Positions 16,244 to 24,295 of a stretch of 64,000 nt of DNA are shown here, one piece after another. The stretch covers positions 180,099 to 244,098 of the forward strand of contig CAZMGB010000002.1 in the NCBI GenBank assembly GCA_964565775.1. The letters run 5' to 3'. This DNA comes from CAZMGB01 sp964565775 (GTDB taxonomy: Bacteria > Chloroflexota > Dehalococcoidia > DSTF01 > JALHUB01). Position 1 is the first letter of the stretch, and every line of letters begins with the position of its first letter. The position numbers were made by a program, and so were the translations under genes. A model generated the notes under the pieces. The model did not search any database and had not been told where the DNA came from. It saw only the letters and a program-made list of their open reading frames with translations.

Positions 16244-16840
16244 CTAGGGCGCCTCCATCTCCTCCGCGATCGCCTGCAGGGCGGGCGCCGTGTCGTGCGA
16301 CGTGTCGACGACGAAGTGCCGGCGCTTGATCTCTTCCTCGCTATCCCGCATCCGTTCGTACACCTCGACGGTGGCATCAGAGTGGTCGGCCGTGTCGCTG
16401 CGGCGTGCGCGCCGGGCCAGGCGCCTGTGCACGACGGAGGGTGGCGCCTCCACCTTAACGGCGATGACCCTCGCGCCCTGGCTCTCCGCGATGGCGTAGA
16501 GGGGCTGCCGCTGCCACTCGGCTAGATTCGTGGCGTCGAGGACGGTGGGCGCGCCGGCGGCGAGGAGCCTCTCGATAGCGGCGTGGATGGCGCGAAAGAG
16601 GCGGCGGCTCTCCGTGAAGGAGTAGTCGGCCTGCGGGAAGAGGAGCTTCCGCGCCGCGTCGCTCTCAAGCACGACGGCGCCGGTGCGAGCCCTGAGCTTG
16701 CGGCAAAGGCGTGACTTGCCTGTGCCGGGGAGACCGCTGACCAGTACCAGGGGTGGGCGACTGCGGGCCGGCGGACGGGGACCGATAGCCAAGAGGAGCC
16801 GCTCGGCGTCGTCGAGGGGCTCCGGCGCTTCCGCTCTCAT
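16244..16840 (-). CDS. P-loop kinase-like ATPase
   Basis: A 198-residue protein of the small predicted-kinase type (zeta-toxin/AAA_33-like). Walker A is SGLPGTGKSRL at about residues 35-45. A later VLDATNLAEWQR segment matches the second acidic motif, and VKVEAPPSVVHRRLARR matches the lid. Relatives phosphorylate small molecules or nucleotides, but the substrate cannot be told. There is no antitoxin-like partner, so a toxin role is unlikely. It is probably co-transcribed with the small barrel protein. Confidence 0.75.
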   Translation of the reverse strand: MRAEAPEPLDDAERLLLAIGPRPPARSRPPLVLVSGLPGTGKSRLCRKLRARTGAVVLESDAARKLLFPQADYSFTESRRLFRAIHAAIERLLAAGAPTVLDATNLAEWQRQPLYAIAESQGARVIAVKVEAPPSVVHRRLARRARRSDTADHSDATVEVYERMRDSEEEIKRRHFVVDTSHDTAPALQAIAEEMEAP

Positions 16841-16894
16841 GTCGGTTGAATTATAGGCGAGCGCCGAGAGGTGGCGCCAGATTCGGCCTGTCGC

Positions 16895-17752
16895 CTAGGG
16901 CTCGCTGTAGAAAGAGACGGCGAGCAGGCCGGGGCCCGTGTGCACCCCCATGACGCGCGTGAACTCCTGTACGTAGAACTCTACCGGGTGCAGGGAGTCG
17001 CTTACTCTCTTTGCTAAGGCCTGCGCCTCATCGGGAGCGTCGGTGTGCTGCACGCAGGCGTGCAGGGGCTTGCTGGGGTCGCATCGCGCCTCCAACAGGG
17101 AGAGGAGGCGGTCAACAGCGCGACGGCGGGTTCGGGTGCGGGCCACCAGGTCGACCTGGCGGTGCTTGAACTCGACGATGGGCTTGACCTGGAGCAGATC
17201 GGAGGCCCAGGCGGCGACGGGGTGGACGCGGCCGCCGCGGGCCAGGAACTCCAGCGTATCGAGGACGGCCAGGATTCGGACGCGGGGCCTCAACGCCTCG
17301 GCGCTCGCGACGACCGCTGCCAGGTCGCCGCCCTTGGCGGCGGTGCGGGCGGCCGCCAGCACCATGAAGCCCTGGGCCATGGCCGCCGCCTGAGAGTCGA
17401 GTACGCTGATCTCCACATCGGGGAGGCCCTCCCGCAGGAGCTCGCTGGCGCGTAGGGCCGACTGGTAGGTGACGCTGAACTGAGAGCCGACCGTGACACA
17501 GAGGATGGACGGCGCTTGCCTGGCGATCTTGCGCATCGTCTCGACGTAGGTGCCCGGCGATGGGGAGGTGGTTGTGGGGGGCCGGCTAGCGGATCGAAGG
17601 TGTCGATAGAACTCGTGGCTCTCGTCGACGGAATTGGCAAAGGTGCGGCCGTCGAGGACGAGGCTGAGGGGCACCACGTGGATAGAGTATTCGTCGGCCA
17701 GGGCTTCGGGTAAGGAAGCGGCGCTGTCGGTGACGATGGCGACCTTGGCCAC
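16895..17752 (-). CDS. DegV-family fatty-acid-binding protein
   Basis: A 285-residue two-domain protein. It begins KVAIVTDSAASLPEALADEY, the DegV family start, followed by VVPLSLVLDGRTFANSVD and TTSPSPGTYVETM in the fatty-acid-binding cleft. Members bind long-chain acyl groups, and some (FakB) present fatty acids to the kinase FakA. No fakA is nearby. It is divergent from rpsO across a 211-nt gap. A cytosolic carrier role is inferred from the family. Confidence 0.88.
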   Translation of the reverse strand: MAKVAIVTDSAASLPEALADEYSIHVVPLSLVLDGRTFANSVDESHEFYRHLRSASRPPTTTSPSPGTYVETMRKIARQAPSILCVTVGSQFSVTYQSALRASELLREGLPDVEISVLDSQAAAMAQGFMVLAAARTAAKGGDLAAVVASAEALRPRVRILAVLDTLEFLARGGRVHPVAAWASDLLQVKPIVEFKHRQVDLVARTRTRRRAVDRLLSLLEARCDPSKPLHACVQHTDAPDEAQALAKRVSDSLHPVEFYVQEFTRVMGVHTGPGLLAVSFYSEP

Positions 17753-17871
17753 TAACCTGTTCTCTCCTGCTGGCAGTATCCCTCTGCGTAGGAGCGCCCG
17801 GTGCTGTCAATCGACGTCGGTAAGGTATGGGGTCCTTCCCGCGAGGCGAATATAGCATATGCAGGTGTAGG

Positions 17872-17901
17872 TTGCACCTGGACAGAAGGCCGTGCTAGAA
17901 T
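17872..17901 (+). promoter_or_regulatory. rpsO promoter
   Basis: TTGCAC (17872-17877), an 18-nt spacer, and TAGAAT (17896-17901) with an extended TG one base upstream. The transcript start would be near 17908, giving a leader of about 55 nt before the GTG start. Confidence 0.7.
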
Positions 17902-17963
17902 AGCCGCGAAGTAGATGAGAGAAAGGTAAGCCCTCACGCAGGTGCGCTCGGGATCTGTTTACG

Positions 17964-18227
17964 GTGGATAAGGAGAAGAAGGAAGCCCTCATTTCGGCTC
18001 ATCGCCTCCACGAAGCCGATACTGGCTCCCCAGAAGTACAAGTAGCCCTCTTGACGGAGCGGATCAATCAGCTAACCGAGCACCTGAAAGTGCATAAGCA
18101 CGACTACCATTCGCGCCGCGGGCTCCTCATGATGGTTGGGCAGAGACGTAGACAGCTCACCTACCTCAATAGACAAGACGTGCAGCGGTACCGCTCCATC
18201 ATCTCCAAACTTGGCCTCCGCAAGTAG
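17964..18227 (+). CDS. rpsO: 30S ribosomal protein S15
   Basis: An 87-residue primary 16S rRNA-binding protein. The core HEADTGSPEVQVALLTERINQLTEHLKVHKHDYHSRRGLL is diagnostic, and length is typical. The start is GTG at 17964, with only a weak ribosome-binding site. Weak initiation would suit S15 autoregulation as known in other bacteria, though that is inference here. It is followed by pnp, the common rpsO-pnp order. Confidence 0.97.
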   Translation: MDKEKKEALISAHRLHEADTGSPEVQVALLTERINQLTEHLKVHKHDYHSRRGLLMMVGQRRRQLTYLNRQDVQRYRSIISKLGLRK

Positions 18228-18562
18228 AGAGACTACCCGGCGGAGGCTTTCGCCTGAGTGGGAAGGTAAGAGAGAAGACGCAGCCCCGTAGCAAGAGAAA
18301 CCTCTGAAGCGGCCTCCACGCTAGACATCGAGGTCCTCCAGACCAGGACGCGGGCAGTCAGAGAGTCTCGCTGGGCAGATGACATAGGGCTGCTCACATA
18401 TTCTTGAGTTCTAGGATGTAGGGGCTTGCCAGGCCGATGGCGGTCTCTGGCCGCCTGGGCCGTGCTTGACCGCATGCATGGGGGTTCTCACGTTGGCTGC
18501 ATAAACGACGACCAATGAATCGTCCCAAACTAGTACAACACTAACTGGAGGTTAGACAAGAC
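18228..18562 (+). other. rpsO-pnp intergenic leader
   Basis: These 335 nt have no credible gene. A GGCG...CGCC hairpin follows the rpsO stop (about 18239-18255) but has no U tract, so readthrough into pnp is likely. In other bacteria the pnp leader is a hairpin target for PNPase autocontrol. Here I can see only scattered short stems. A GGAGG sits 11 nt before the pnp start. Confidence 0.4.
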
Positions 18563-20926
18563 ATGGTACACACTTACAAGCGCGACGTTGGCGGCCGACC
18601 CGTGACCATCGAGGTGGGGAAGCTGGCCAATCAGGCCAACGGCGCGGTTACCGTCAGCTTCGGGGAGACGCTAGTGCTGGTGACGGTCTGCGCCAGCGAC
18701 CAGCCCCGAGAAGGGATCGACTTCTTCCCGCTGACGGTGGACTACGAGGAGCGGCTGTACGCTGCGGGCAAGATACCGGGCAGCTTCTTCCGGCGCGAGG
18801 GCCGCCCCAGCACCGAGGCCATCTTGGCGGACCGGCTCACGGACCGGCCGCTGCGCCCCCTCTTCCCCAAGGGCTTCCGCAATGATGTCCAGATCGTCGT
18901 CACGGTCCTCTCGGCAGACCAGGAGAACGACCCCGACGTGCTGGCCACGATCGGCGCCTCGGCGGCGCTTTCCATCTCGGACATACCGTTCGCCGGCCCC
19001 GTGAGTTCGACACGTGTGGGATACGTCGATGGCGAGTATGTCCTGAACCCCACTTTCAGCCAGCTACACGAGAGCCAGATGGACCTGGTGGTCTCAGGCA
19101 CCCGCGACGCCGTCATGATGGTGGAGGCTAACGCCAAGGGCGTCTCTGAGGAGATGGTGCTCGAAGGCGTGCGACGGGGTCAGGAGGCCAACGTCGATCT
19201 TATCGCGCTCCAGGACGAGCTGGTTGCCGAGTGCGGCAAGCCGAAGGTTGACGTGGCCGTTATCGAGCCGGAGGCGGGGGTCCATCAGGCGGTGGCCAAG
19301 TTCGTCGAAGGCCAGATCGGGGAGATGCTGGCTGCCGGCGACAAAGAGGAACGAGAGGCCGCTCTGGACGAGAGACGGCGTGAGCTGGTGGAGCGGCTGG
19401 GTGAGACCTACGCCGCAGAGCAGCTCCTTGCCGCCTTCGACGAGGAGGTCAAGCGGGAGGTGCGCTCTCGCATCCTCGGGCAGGGCCTCCGCCCCGATGG
19501 ACGCGACCCAAAGACGATCCGGCCCATCTCGGGGGAGGTGTCTCTCCTCCCCCGCACCCACGGGTCAGGGTTGTTCAGCCGCGGCGAGACACAGGTGCTG
19601 ACCCTCGCCACCCTTGGATCAGTGGGGCAGCAGCAGCGCCTGGACACCCTCTCTCCGGAGGAGTCGAAGCGCTTCCTCCACCACTACAACTTTCCCCCCT
19701 ACTCGACGGGCGAGGTGAGGCGAATGGGCACTCCCAGTCGCCGTTCCGTCGGCCACGGCGCCCTGGCGGAGCGGGCGGTCGAGCCTGTGATCCCCGGCGA
19801 GGAGGAGTTCCCGTACACGATACGTCTGGTATCGGAGGTCATGTCGAGCAACGGTAGCACGTCCATGGCCAGCGTCTGCGCCAGCACGCTCTCGCTCATG
19901 GATGCGGGCGTGCCGATCAAGGCGCCGGTCGCGGGCATCGCCATGGGACTGATGATGGGCGAGGACGGTCGATACGTCATCCTCACTGACATCGCCGGCA
20001 TCGAAGACGCCATGGGGGACATGGACTTCAAGGTGGCCGGCACGGCGGCTGGTATCACCGCCCTCCAGATGGACATCAAGGTCAAGGGCATAACGGCCGA
20101 GATCATGGCCGAGGCCCTGGCTCAGGCCCGCGAGGCGCGACTGGAGATCCTTGCCAAGATGCACGAGATCATCGCCGAGAGCCGGTCGGAGCTGTCCCCG
20201 CACGCGCCGCGCATGTACCGCATCCAGATCGCTCAGGAGAAGATCGGCGCCGTGATAGGCCCCGGCGGCCGCATGATCCGCTCGATCATCGACGAGACGA
20301 AGTGCAGCATCGACGTGGAAGATGACGGCACGGTGTTCATCGGTTCCAGCAGTGAGGAGATGGCGCAAAAGGCGATTCAGATAATCGAGGGGCTGACGAA
20401 GGACGTGGAGGTCGGCGCCATCTATACGGGTAAGGTTACGCGCCTCGTGGACTTCGGCGCGTTCGTCGAGATCATGCCGGGCAAGGAGGGGCTGGTGCGC
20501 ATCTCGGAGCTCGCCGACTATCACGTCCCCAGCGTGGAGGACGTGGTGCGCGTGGGCGATGAGGTGATGGTGATGGTGATCGAGATCGACAATATGGGTC
20601 GCATCAACTTGTCGCGGCGCGCCGTCCTCGAGGGAGAGTCGAGGCCGGTGGGTGTCAGCACAGGGGGGGTGGACCGTGGGCCTGGGCGAGGGAGCAACCG
20701 CGGGCCTGCGCGAGGGGGCGCGCCGCGACGCCCGCCCTACCGCAGCGATTCTAGCGGAGGCCCGCCGCGCCGCCGTGGCGATGGACGCAGCTACCCAGGC
20801 GGCTACGACAGGGGTCCTGACAGAGGTCTCCGGCGGCGACGGCCCGGCGATCGTCCCGACCGCCCCGGCGACCGGCCCGGCCGGCCGCCACCGCCGCGAC
20901 CCCCCTACGGCCCTCGGCGTCCGTAG
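18563..20926 (+). CDS. pnp: polynucleotide phosphorylase
   Basis: A 787-residue 3'-to-5' phosphorolytic exoribonuclease, trimeric in known cases. Two RNase PH-like cores flank an all-helical domain; GSFFRREGRPS is in the first core, and GSNGSTSMASVCASTLSLMDAGVP in the second. A KH domain follows (IGAVIGPGGRMIRSIIDETKC), then an S1 domain (VGAIYTGKVTRLVDFGAFVEIMPGKEGLVRISEL). The last ~95 residues are an unusual Gly/Arg/Pro-rich tail with RG repeats, probably disordered and RNA-binding. It sits downstream of rpsO. Confidence 0.96.
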   Translation: MVHTYKRDVGGRPVTIEVGKLANQANGAVTVSFGETLVLVTVCASDQPREGIDFFPLTVDYEERLYAAGKIPGSFFRREGRPSTEAILADRLTDRPLRPLFPKGFRNDVQIVVTVLSADQENDPDVLATIGASAALSISDIPFAGPVSSTRVGYVDGEYVLNPTFSQLHESQMDLVVSGTRDAVMMVEANAKGVSEEMVLEGVRRGQEANVDLIALQDELVAECGKPKVDVAVIEPEAGVHQAVAKFVEGQIGEMLAAGDKEEREAALDERRRELVERLGETYAAEQLLAAFDEEVKREVRSRILGQGLRPDGRDPKTIRPISGEVSLLPRTHGSGLFSRGETQVLTLATLGSVGQQQRLDTLSPEESKRFLHHYNFPPYSTGEVRRMGTPSRRSVGHGALAERAVEPVIPGEEEFPYTIRLVSEVMSSNGSTSMASVCASTLSLMDAGVPIKAPVAGIAMGLMMGEDGRYVILTDIAGIEDAMGDMDFKVAGTAAGITALQMDIKVKGITAEIMAEALAQAREARLEILAKMHEIIAESRSELSPHAPRMYRIQIAQEKIGAVIGPGGRMIRSIIDETKCSIDVEDDGTVFIGSSSEEMAQKAIQIIEGLTKDVEVGAIYTGKVTRLVDFGAFVEIMPGKEGLVRISELADYHVPSVEDVVRVGDEVMVMVIEIDNMGRINLSRRAVLEGESRPVGVSTGGVDRGPGRGSNRGPARGGAPRRPPYRSDSSGGPPRRRGDGRSYPGGYDRGPDRGLRRRRPGDRPDRPGDRPGRPPPPRPPYGPRRP

Positions 20927-20986
20927 CCATCCGCTCCGCCCTGGGCTGATGGTCACGAGCAGCATAGCTTGACACGAGGGAATCAC

Positions 20987-21043
20987 CTCCGAAGGCCAGC
21001 CTTCAGGCTGGCACGGCGCCAGGCTCAAGCCCGGCCTTCGGAG
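20987..21043. repeat. nested GC-rich palindrome with TTCA loop
   Basis: CTCCGAAGGCC (20987-20997) pairs with GGCCTTCGGAG (21033-21043). Inside is a perfect hairpin CCAGCC-TTCA-GGCTGG (20996-21011). It lies in the 218-nt pnp-dapB gap. There is no U tract in either direction, so it is more like a REP/MITE-type palindrome than a terminator. Related TTCA/TGAA-loop hairpins occur at about 56.3, 61.1 and 63.5 kb. Confidence 0.6.
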
Positions 21044-21144
21044 CTAGATTCTCTCCCTGACCATCGACCCTCAGAGGTGACGTGTTTTCTCAAAGGCCAT
21101 GCTTTGAGCGGCGTTTCGCCCGTCTTTGGAGGAGGTGAGGCCCT

Positions 21145-21942
21145 ATGCCCCCGCTTCGCATTGTCGTCAGCGGCACCGGCCGTATGGGGAAGGAGGTCCT
21201 GGCTGCCGTCTGTCGCGACCCCGACCTAGAGGCCGTGGGTGTTCTCGAGAAGTTGTCCGCCGAGAAGTCCTTTCCGCTGCCCGACGGCTCCGGACGGGTC
21301 AGTCTCGATAACGATCCCGAGGCTCTCTTCGCGGCGGCCCGCCCGGAGGTGGTCATCGACTTCACTAACGCCGAATGGACGCCCGTCGTGGCGCGGGCGG
21401 CCCTGGCGGCCGGCGCGCGGCTCGTCAGCGGCACCACGGGCCTGAGCGCTGACTTCGTCAATGAGCTGGAGAACGCCTGTCGGGAGAAGAAGCTGGGCGC
21501 TGTGCTGGCGCCCAACTTCGCGATCGGCGCCGTCCTCATGGTCCACCTGGCCCGCATCGCCTCGCGCTATTTTGACTACGCCGAGATCATTGAGCTCCAC
21601 CACGAGCAGAAGGCGGACGCGCCCTCCGGGACGTCGCTCACGACGGCCCGCGAGATGGTTGCGGCCCGGGGCAGGCCCTTCGAGCGCACCGCGACGCAGA
21701 AGGAGTCGCTGCCGGGCACCCGCGGCGGCGAGGTCGATGGCGTCACAGTCCACAGCGTCCGGGCGCCGGGACTGGTGGCGCATCAGGAGGTGATCCTCGG
21801 GGGCCTGGGCCAGACGCTGACCATCCGTCACGACAGTACGGGCCGTGATTCGTTCATGCCGGGGGTCTTGCTGGCGACCAAGGAGGTCATGAACCGCGCG
21901 GAGCTGGTCAGGGGACTGGATGACATCTTAGGACTCTTCTAG
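21145..21942 (+). CDS. dapB: 4-hydroxy-tetrahydrodipicolinate reductase
   Basis: A 265-residue NAD(P)H reductase of the lysine/diaminopimelate pathway. The Rossmann start is VVSGTGRMGKEV, followed by DFTNAEWT, SGTTGLS and APNFAIGAVLM. The catalytic signature ELHHEQKADAPSGTSL carries the His-His pair and the lysine. A strong GGAGGAGGTGAGG ribosome-binding site precedes ATG 21145. It is first in the dapB-asd-dapA row, three enzymes of consecutive or linked steps. Confidence 0.95.
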   Translation: MPPLRIVVSGTGRMGKEVLAAVCRDPDLEAVGVLEKLSAEKSFPLPDGSGRVSLDNDPEALFAAARPEVVIDFTNAEWTPVVARAALAAGARLVSGTTGLSADFVNELENACREKKLGAVLAPNFAIGAVLMVHLARIASRYFDYAEIIELHHEQKADAPSGTSLTTAREMVAARGRPFERTATQKESLPGTRGGEVDGVTVHSVRAPGLVAHQEVILGGLGQTLTIRHDSTGRDSFMPGVLLATKEVMNRAELVRGLDDILGLF

Positions 21943-21944
21943 TC

Positions 21945-21973
21945 TTGATGTAGGCGCGGCGGTGCGTTATTAT
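21945..21973 (+). promoter_or_regulatory. internal promoter before asd
   Basis: TTGATG (21945-21950), a 17-nt spacer, then TATTAT (21968-21973), directly after the dapB stop. It would let asd be expressed apart from dapB. Confidence 0.5.
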
Positions 21974-22044
21974 GTTCGGGCCGTGTTGCTATCGAAGACA
22001 GCAGCGGCCCGTCTGGTAGCAGGAATTCTGTCCTAAAGGGAAAG

Positions 22045-23079
22045 GTGACTCCGGTGCCATCTCGAAACAAACAGTACAACGTCGTCGTCGTGGGAGCCAC
22101 GGGCATAGTGGGCGATGAGTTCATCAAGGTCATCATGAACCGCCACTTTCCCTTCAAGTCGCTGCGCCTGGCGGCGACGGCCCGCTCGGCGGGCCGCCGG
22201 CTCCTCGTAGGTGAACGCGAGATCGAGGTGGAGGAGACGAACAACGATACCTTCGCGGGAGCGGATTTCGTCTTCATCTCCGCCTCGGGTGAGGCGTCGC
22301 GTCAATATGCCCCGATCGCGGCGAAGGCCGGTGCTGTGGTGATCGACGACAGCTCCGCCTTCCGCATGGAGCCGAATGTGCCCCTGGTGGTGCCCGAGGT
22401 CAACGCCGACGACGTGAACGACCACGAGGGCATCATCTCCATTCCCAACTGCTCCACCACGCCTCTGGTGCTGGTCCTGTGGCCCCTCCACCGCGTCAAT
22501 CCCGTCCGCAGGGTCATCGCTGACACCTACCAGTCGGTCTCGGGGACGGGCCGGCTGGCGGTGGAGGAGCTGAACACCCAGTCGAAGCTGATCCTCGAAG
22601 GCAAGGCGACGGTGCCCCACGTGTATCCGCACCAGATCGCCTTCAACCTTCTGCCGGAGATCGATGTCTTCATGGACAACGGCTACACCAAGGAAGAGTG
22701 GAAGATGGTCCAGGAGACGCGCAAGATCATGCACGAACCCGAACTGGCCGTCTCCGCCACCTGCGTTCGTGTGCCGGTGTTCGTCAGCCACAGCGAGGCG
22801 GTGCACGTGGAGCTGAGCCGGCCGATGGGCCCCGATGACGTGCGCGAGATCCTGAGCGGGGCGCCGGGCGTCGCCGTCCAGGACGAGCCCAGCGTGAGCC
22901 TCTATCCTCAGCCCTGGGCGGCAGCCGGCCGGGATGAGGTGTTCGTGGGCCGCATCCGCCAGGACGCCTCTAGCCCGAACGGCATCGCCTTCTGGCTGTC
23001 CGGCGACAACCTGCTCAAGGGTGCCGCCCTTAACGCCATTCAGATCGCGGAAGAGCTTATCGCGCGAAGCCTGGTCTAG
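22045..23079 (+). CDS. asd: aspartate-semialdehyde dehydrogenase
   Basis: A 344-residue enzyme that reduces aspartyl phosphate, the branch point to lysine, threonine and methionine. VVVGATGIVGDEFI is the NADP-binding loop. SSAFRMEPNVPLVVPEVN and the catalytic cysteine in IPNCSTTPLVL are seen. The start is GTG 22045 or GTG 22054; the latter has better spacing to AAAGGGAAAG. dapA follows after about 200 nt. Confidence 0.95.
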   Translation: MTPVPSRNKQYNVVVVGATGIVGDEFIKVIMNRHFPFKSLRLAATARSAGRRLLVGEREIEVEETNNDTFAGADFVFISASGEASRQYAPIAAKAGAVVIDDSSAFRMEPNVPLVVPEVNADDVNDHEGIISIPNCSTTPLVLVLWPLHRVNPVRRVIADTYQSVSGTGRLAVEELNTQSKLILEGKATVPHVYPHQIAFNLLPEIDVFMDNGYTKEEWKMVQETRKIMHEPELAVSATCVRVPVFVSHSEAVHVELSRPMGPDDVREILSGAPGVAVQDEPSVSLYPQPWAAAGRDEVFVGRIRQDASSPNGIAFWLSGDNLLKGAALNAIQIAEELIARSLV

Positions 23080-23282
23080 GCACACGCTTGCTGGAGTCGC
23101 CTGCGGCGGGGCCTGGCCCGGCCCGTGGAAACGCGTTCCTCTCGCAGGCTGGCGGCGCGAGCAGGCAGCCCGATCCTTGACCTTTCGATGTCGCATGCGG
23201 CGGCTGAGGAACGCCACCGCTCTGGCATCATCTTCGCGCAGAGGGCGTAGTATCGGAACGAAAGGATGAAGGAGGTGCGGCG

Positions 23283-24182
23283 ATGGGAGAGATAGGTCGC
23301 CTGCTGACGGCCATGGTTACGCCTTTCACGCCCGAGGGCGAGGTGGACTACGCACAGGCTCAGCGCCTGGCGATGGCCTTGCTGAACTCGGGGAGCAACG
23401 GCGTGGTGGTGTCCGGCACGACGGGCGAGGCACCGACGCTTACGACGGAGGAGAAGCTGAAGCTCTTCGCTGAGGTGAAGCGCGCCGTGGGCGACGCGGG
23501 CGCCGTCATCGCCGGCACCAGCAGCTACAACACTGCGGAGAGTGTGGAGCTGAGCCGTGAGGCGGAGCGTGTGGGCGTCGACGGGCTGCTTCTCACGGCG
23601 CCCTACTACAACAAGCCGATTCAGGAGGGGCTCTTCCGTCACTTCGAGGCCATCGCCAAGGCGACCTCGCTACCCTGCATCATCTACAACATCCCCGGCC
23701 GCACCGGCGTCAACGTCACGGCGGAGACGACGGTCCGCCTCTCGCACATCCCGACCATGGCCGGCGTCAAGGACGCGAGCGGCAACCTGGAGCAGACAGC
23801 CCGCATCATCGACGAGAGCCGGGACGACTTCCGGGTGTGGAGCGGCAACGACGGCGATACGCTGCCCATACTGTCGGTCGGCGGTTACGGCGTCATCTGC
23901 GTCGTATCGCATCTCGTGGGGCTCCAGATGAAGTCGCTGATCGAGAAGTTCGTGTCGGGTCAGGTGAAGGAGGCGGCGGAGATCCACCGGCGGCTCCTGC
24001 CCCTGATGAGCTCGCTGATGACGCTGGCCAGCAACCCCATCCCGATCAAGCATGCCCTGAACGAGGTGGGCTTTCGGGTTGGGGGCTACCGGCTGCCCCT
24101 CTGCGAGCCGGACGCGGCGACGGGAGAGAAGATAGTCGCCGAGGTGCGGCGCCACCGCATCGACCTGCCGGTGGCCGTGTAG
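23283..24182 (+). CDS. dapA: 4-hydroxy-tetrahydrodipicolinate synthase
   Basis: A 299-residue TIM-barrel aldolase that condenses pyruvate with aspartate semialdehyde. Signatures: GTTGEAPTLTTEEK, APYYNKPIQEGLFRHF, YNIPGRTGVNV with the catalytic tyrosine, and GVKDASGNL with the Schiff-base lysine. GAAGGAGGTG lies just before ATG 23283. It is the last of the dapB-asd-dapA row and ends at a terminator shared with purA coming from the other side. Confidence 0.95.
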   Translation: MGEIGRLLTAMVTPFTPEGEVDYAQAQRLAMALLNSGSNGVVVSGTTGEAPTLTTEEKLKLFAEVKRAVGDAGAVIAGTSSYNTAESVELSREAERVGVDGLLLTAPYYNKPIQEGLFRHFEAIAKATSLPCIIYNIPGRTGVNVTAETTVRLSHIPTMAGVKDASGNLEQTARIIDESRDDFRVWSGNDGDTLPILSVGGYGVICVVSHLVGLQMKSLIEKFVSGQVKEAAEIHRRLLPLMSSLMTLASNPIPIKHALNEVGFRVGGYRLPLCEPDAATGEKIVAEVRRHRIDLPVAV

Positions 24183-24209
24183 TCTACCGCCTACGTAGTC
24201 TGTTGCGTC

Positions 24210-24250
24210 GGCCCGTCAGCGTGTGCACTCTGCTGGCGGGCCGTCTCTTT
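24210..24250 (+). terminator. rho-independent terminator after dapA
   Basis: GGCCCGTCAGC (24210-24220) pairs with GCTGGCGGGCC (24232-24242), with one G-T pair, followed by GTCTCTTT. It lies between the convergent dapA and purA. Confidence 0.75.
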
Positions 24251-24295
24251 GTGCGGTGAACTCGACCGTACGCTTCTCTCGAACAGGACGTCTTC

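Noticed and set aside
16244..16840. Zeta-toxin-like kinase as part of a toxin-antitoxin system
   Set aside because: No small antitoxin gene is adjacent; the neighbour is a dimeric alpha-beta barrel protein, and similar P-loop kinases are common metabolic enzymes.
17962..17971. Near DnaA box (GTGGATAA) at the rpsO start
   Set aside because: It is formed by the start codon and first codons of rpsO; no other boxes are around.
19619..21028. A 469-codon minus-strand frame opposite pnp
   Set aside because: It is a shadow of a clear PNPase gene, with His/Asp/Arg-rich composition and no homologous pattern.
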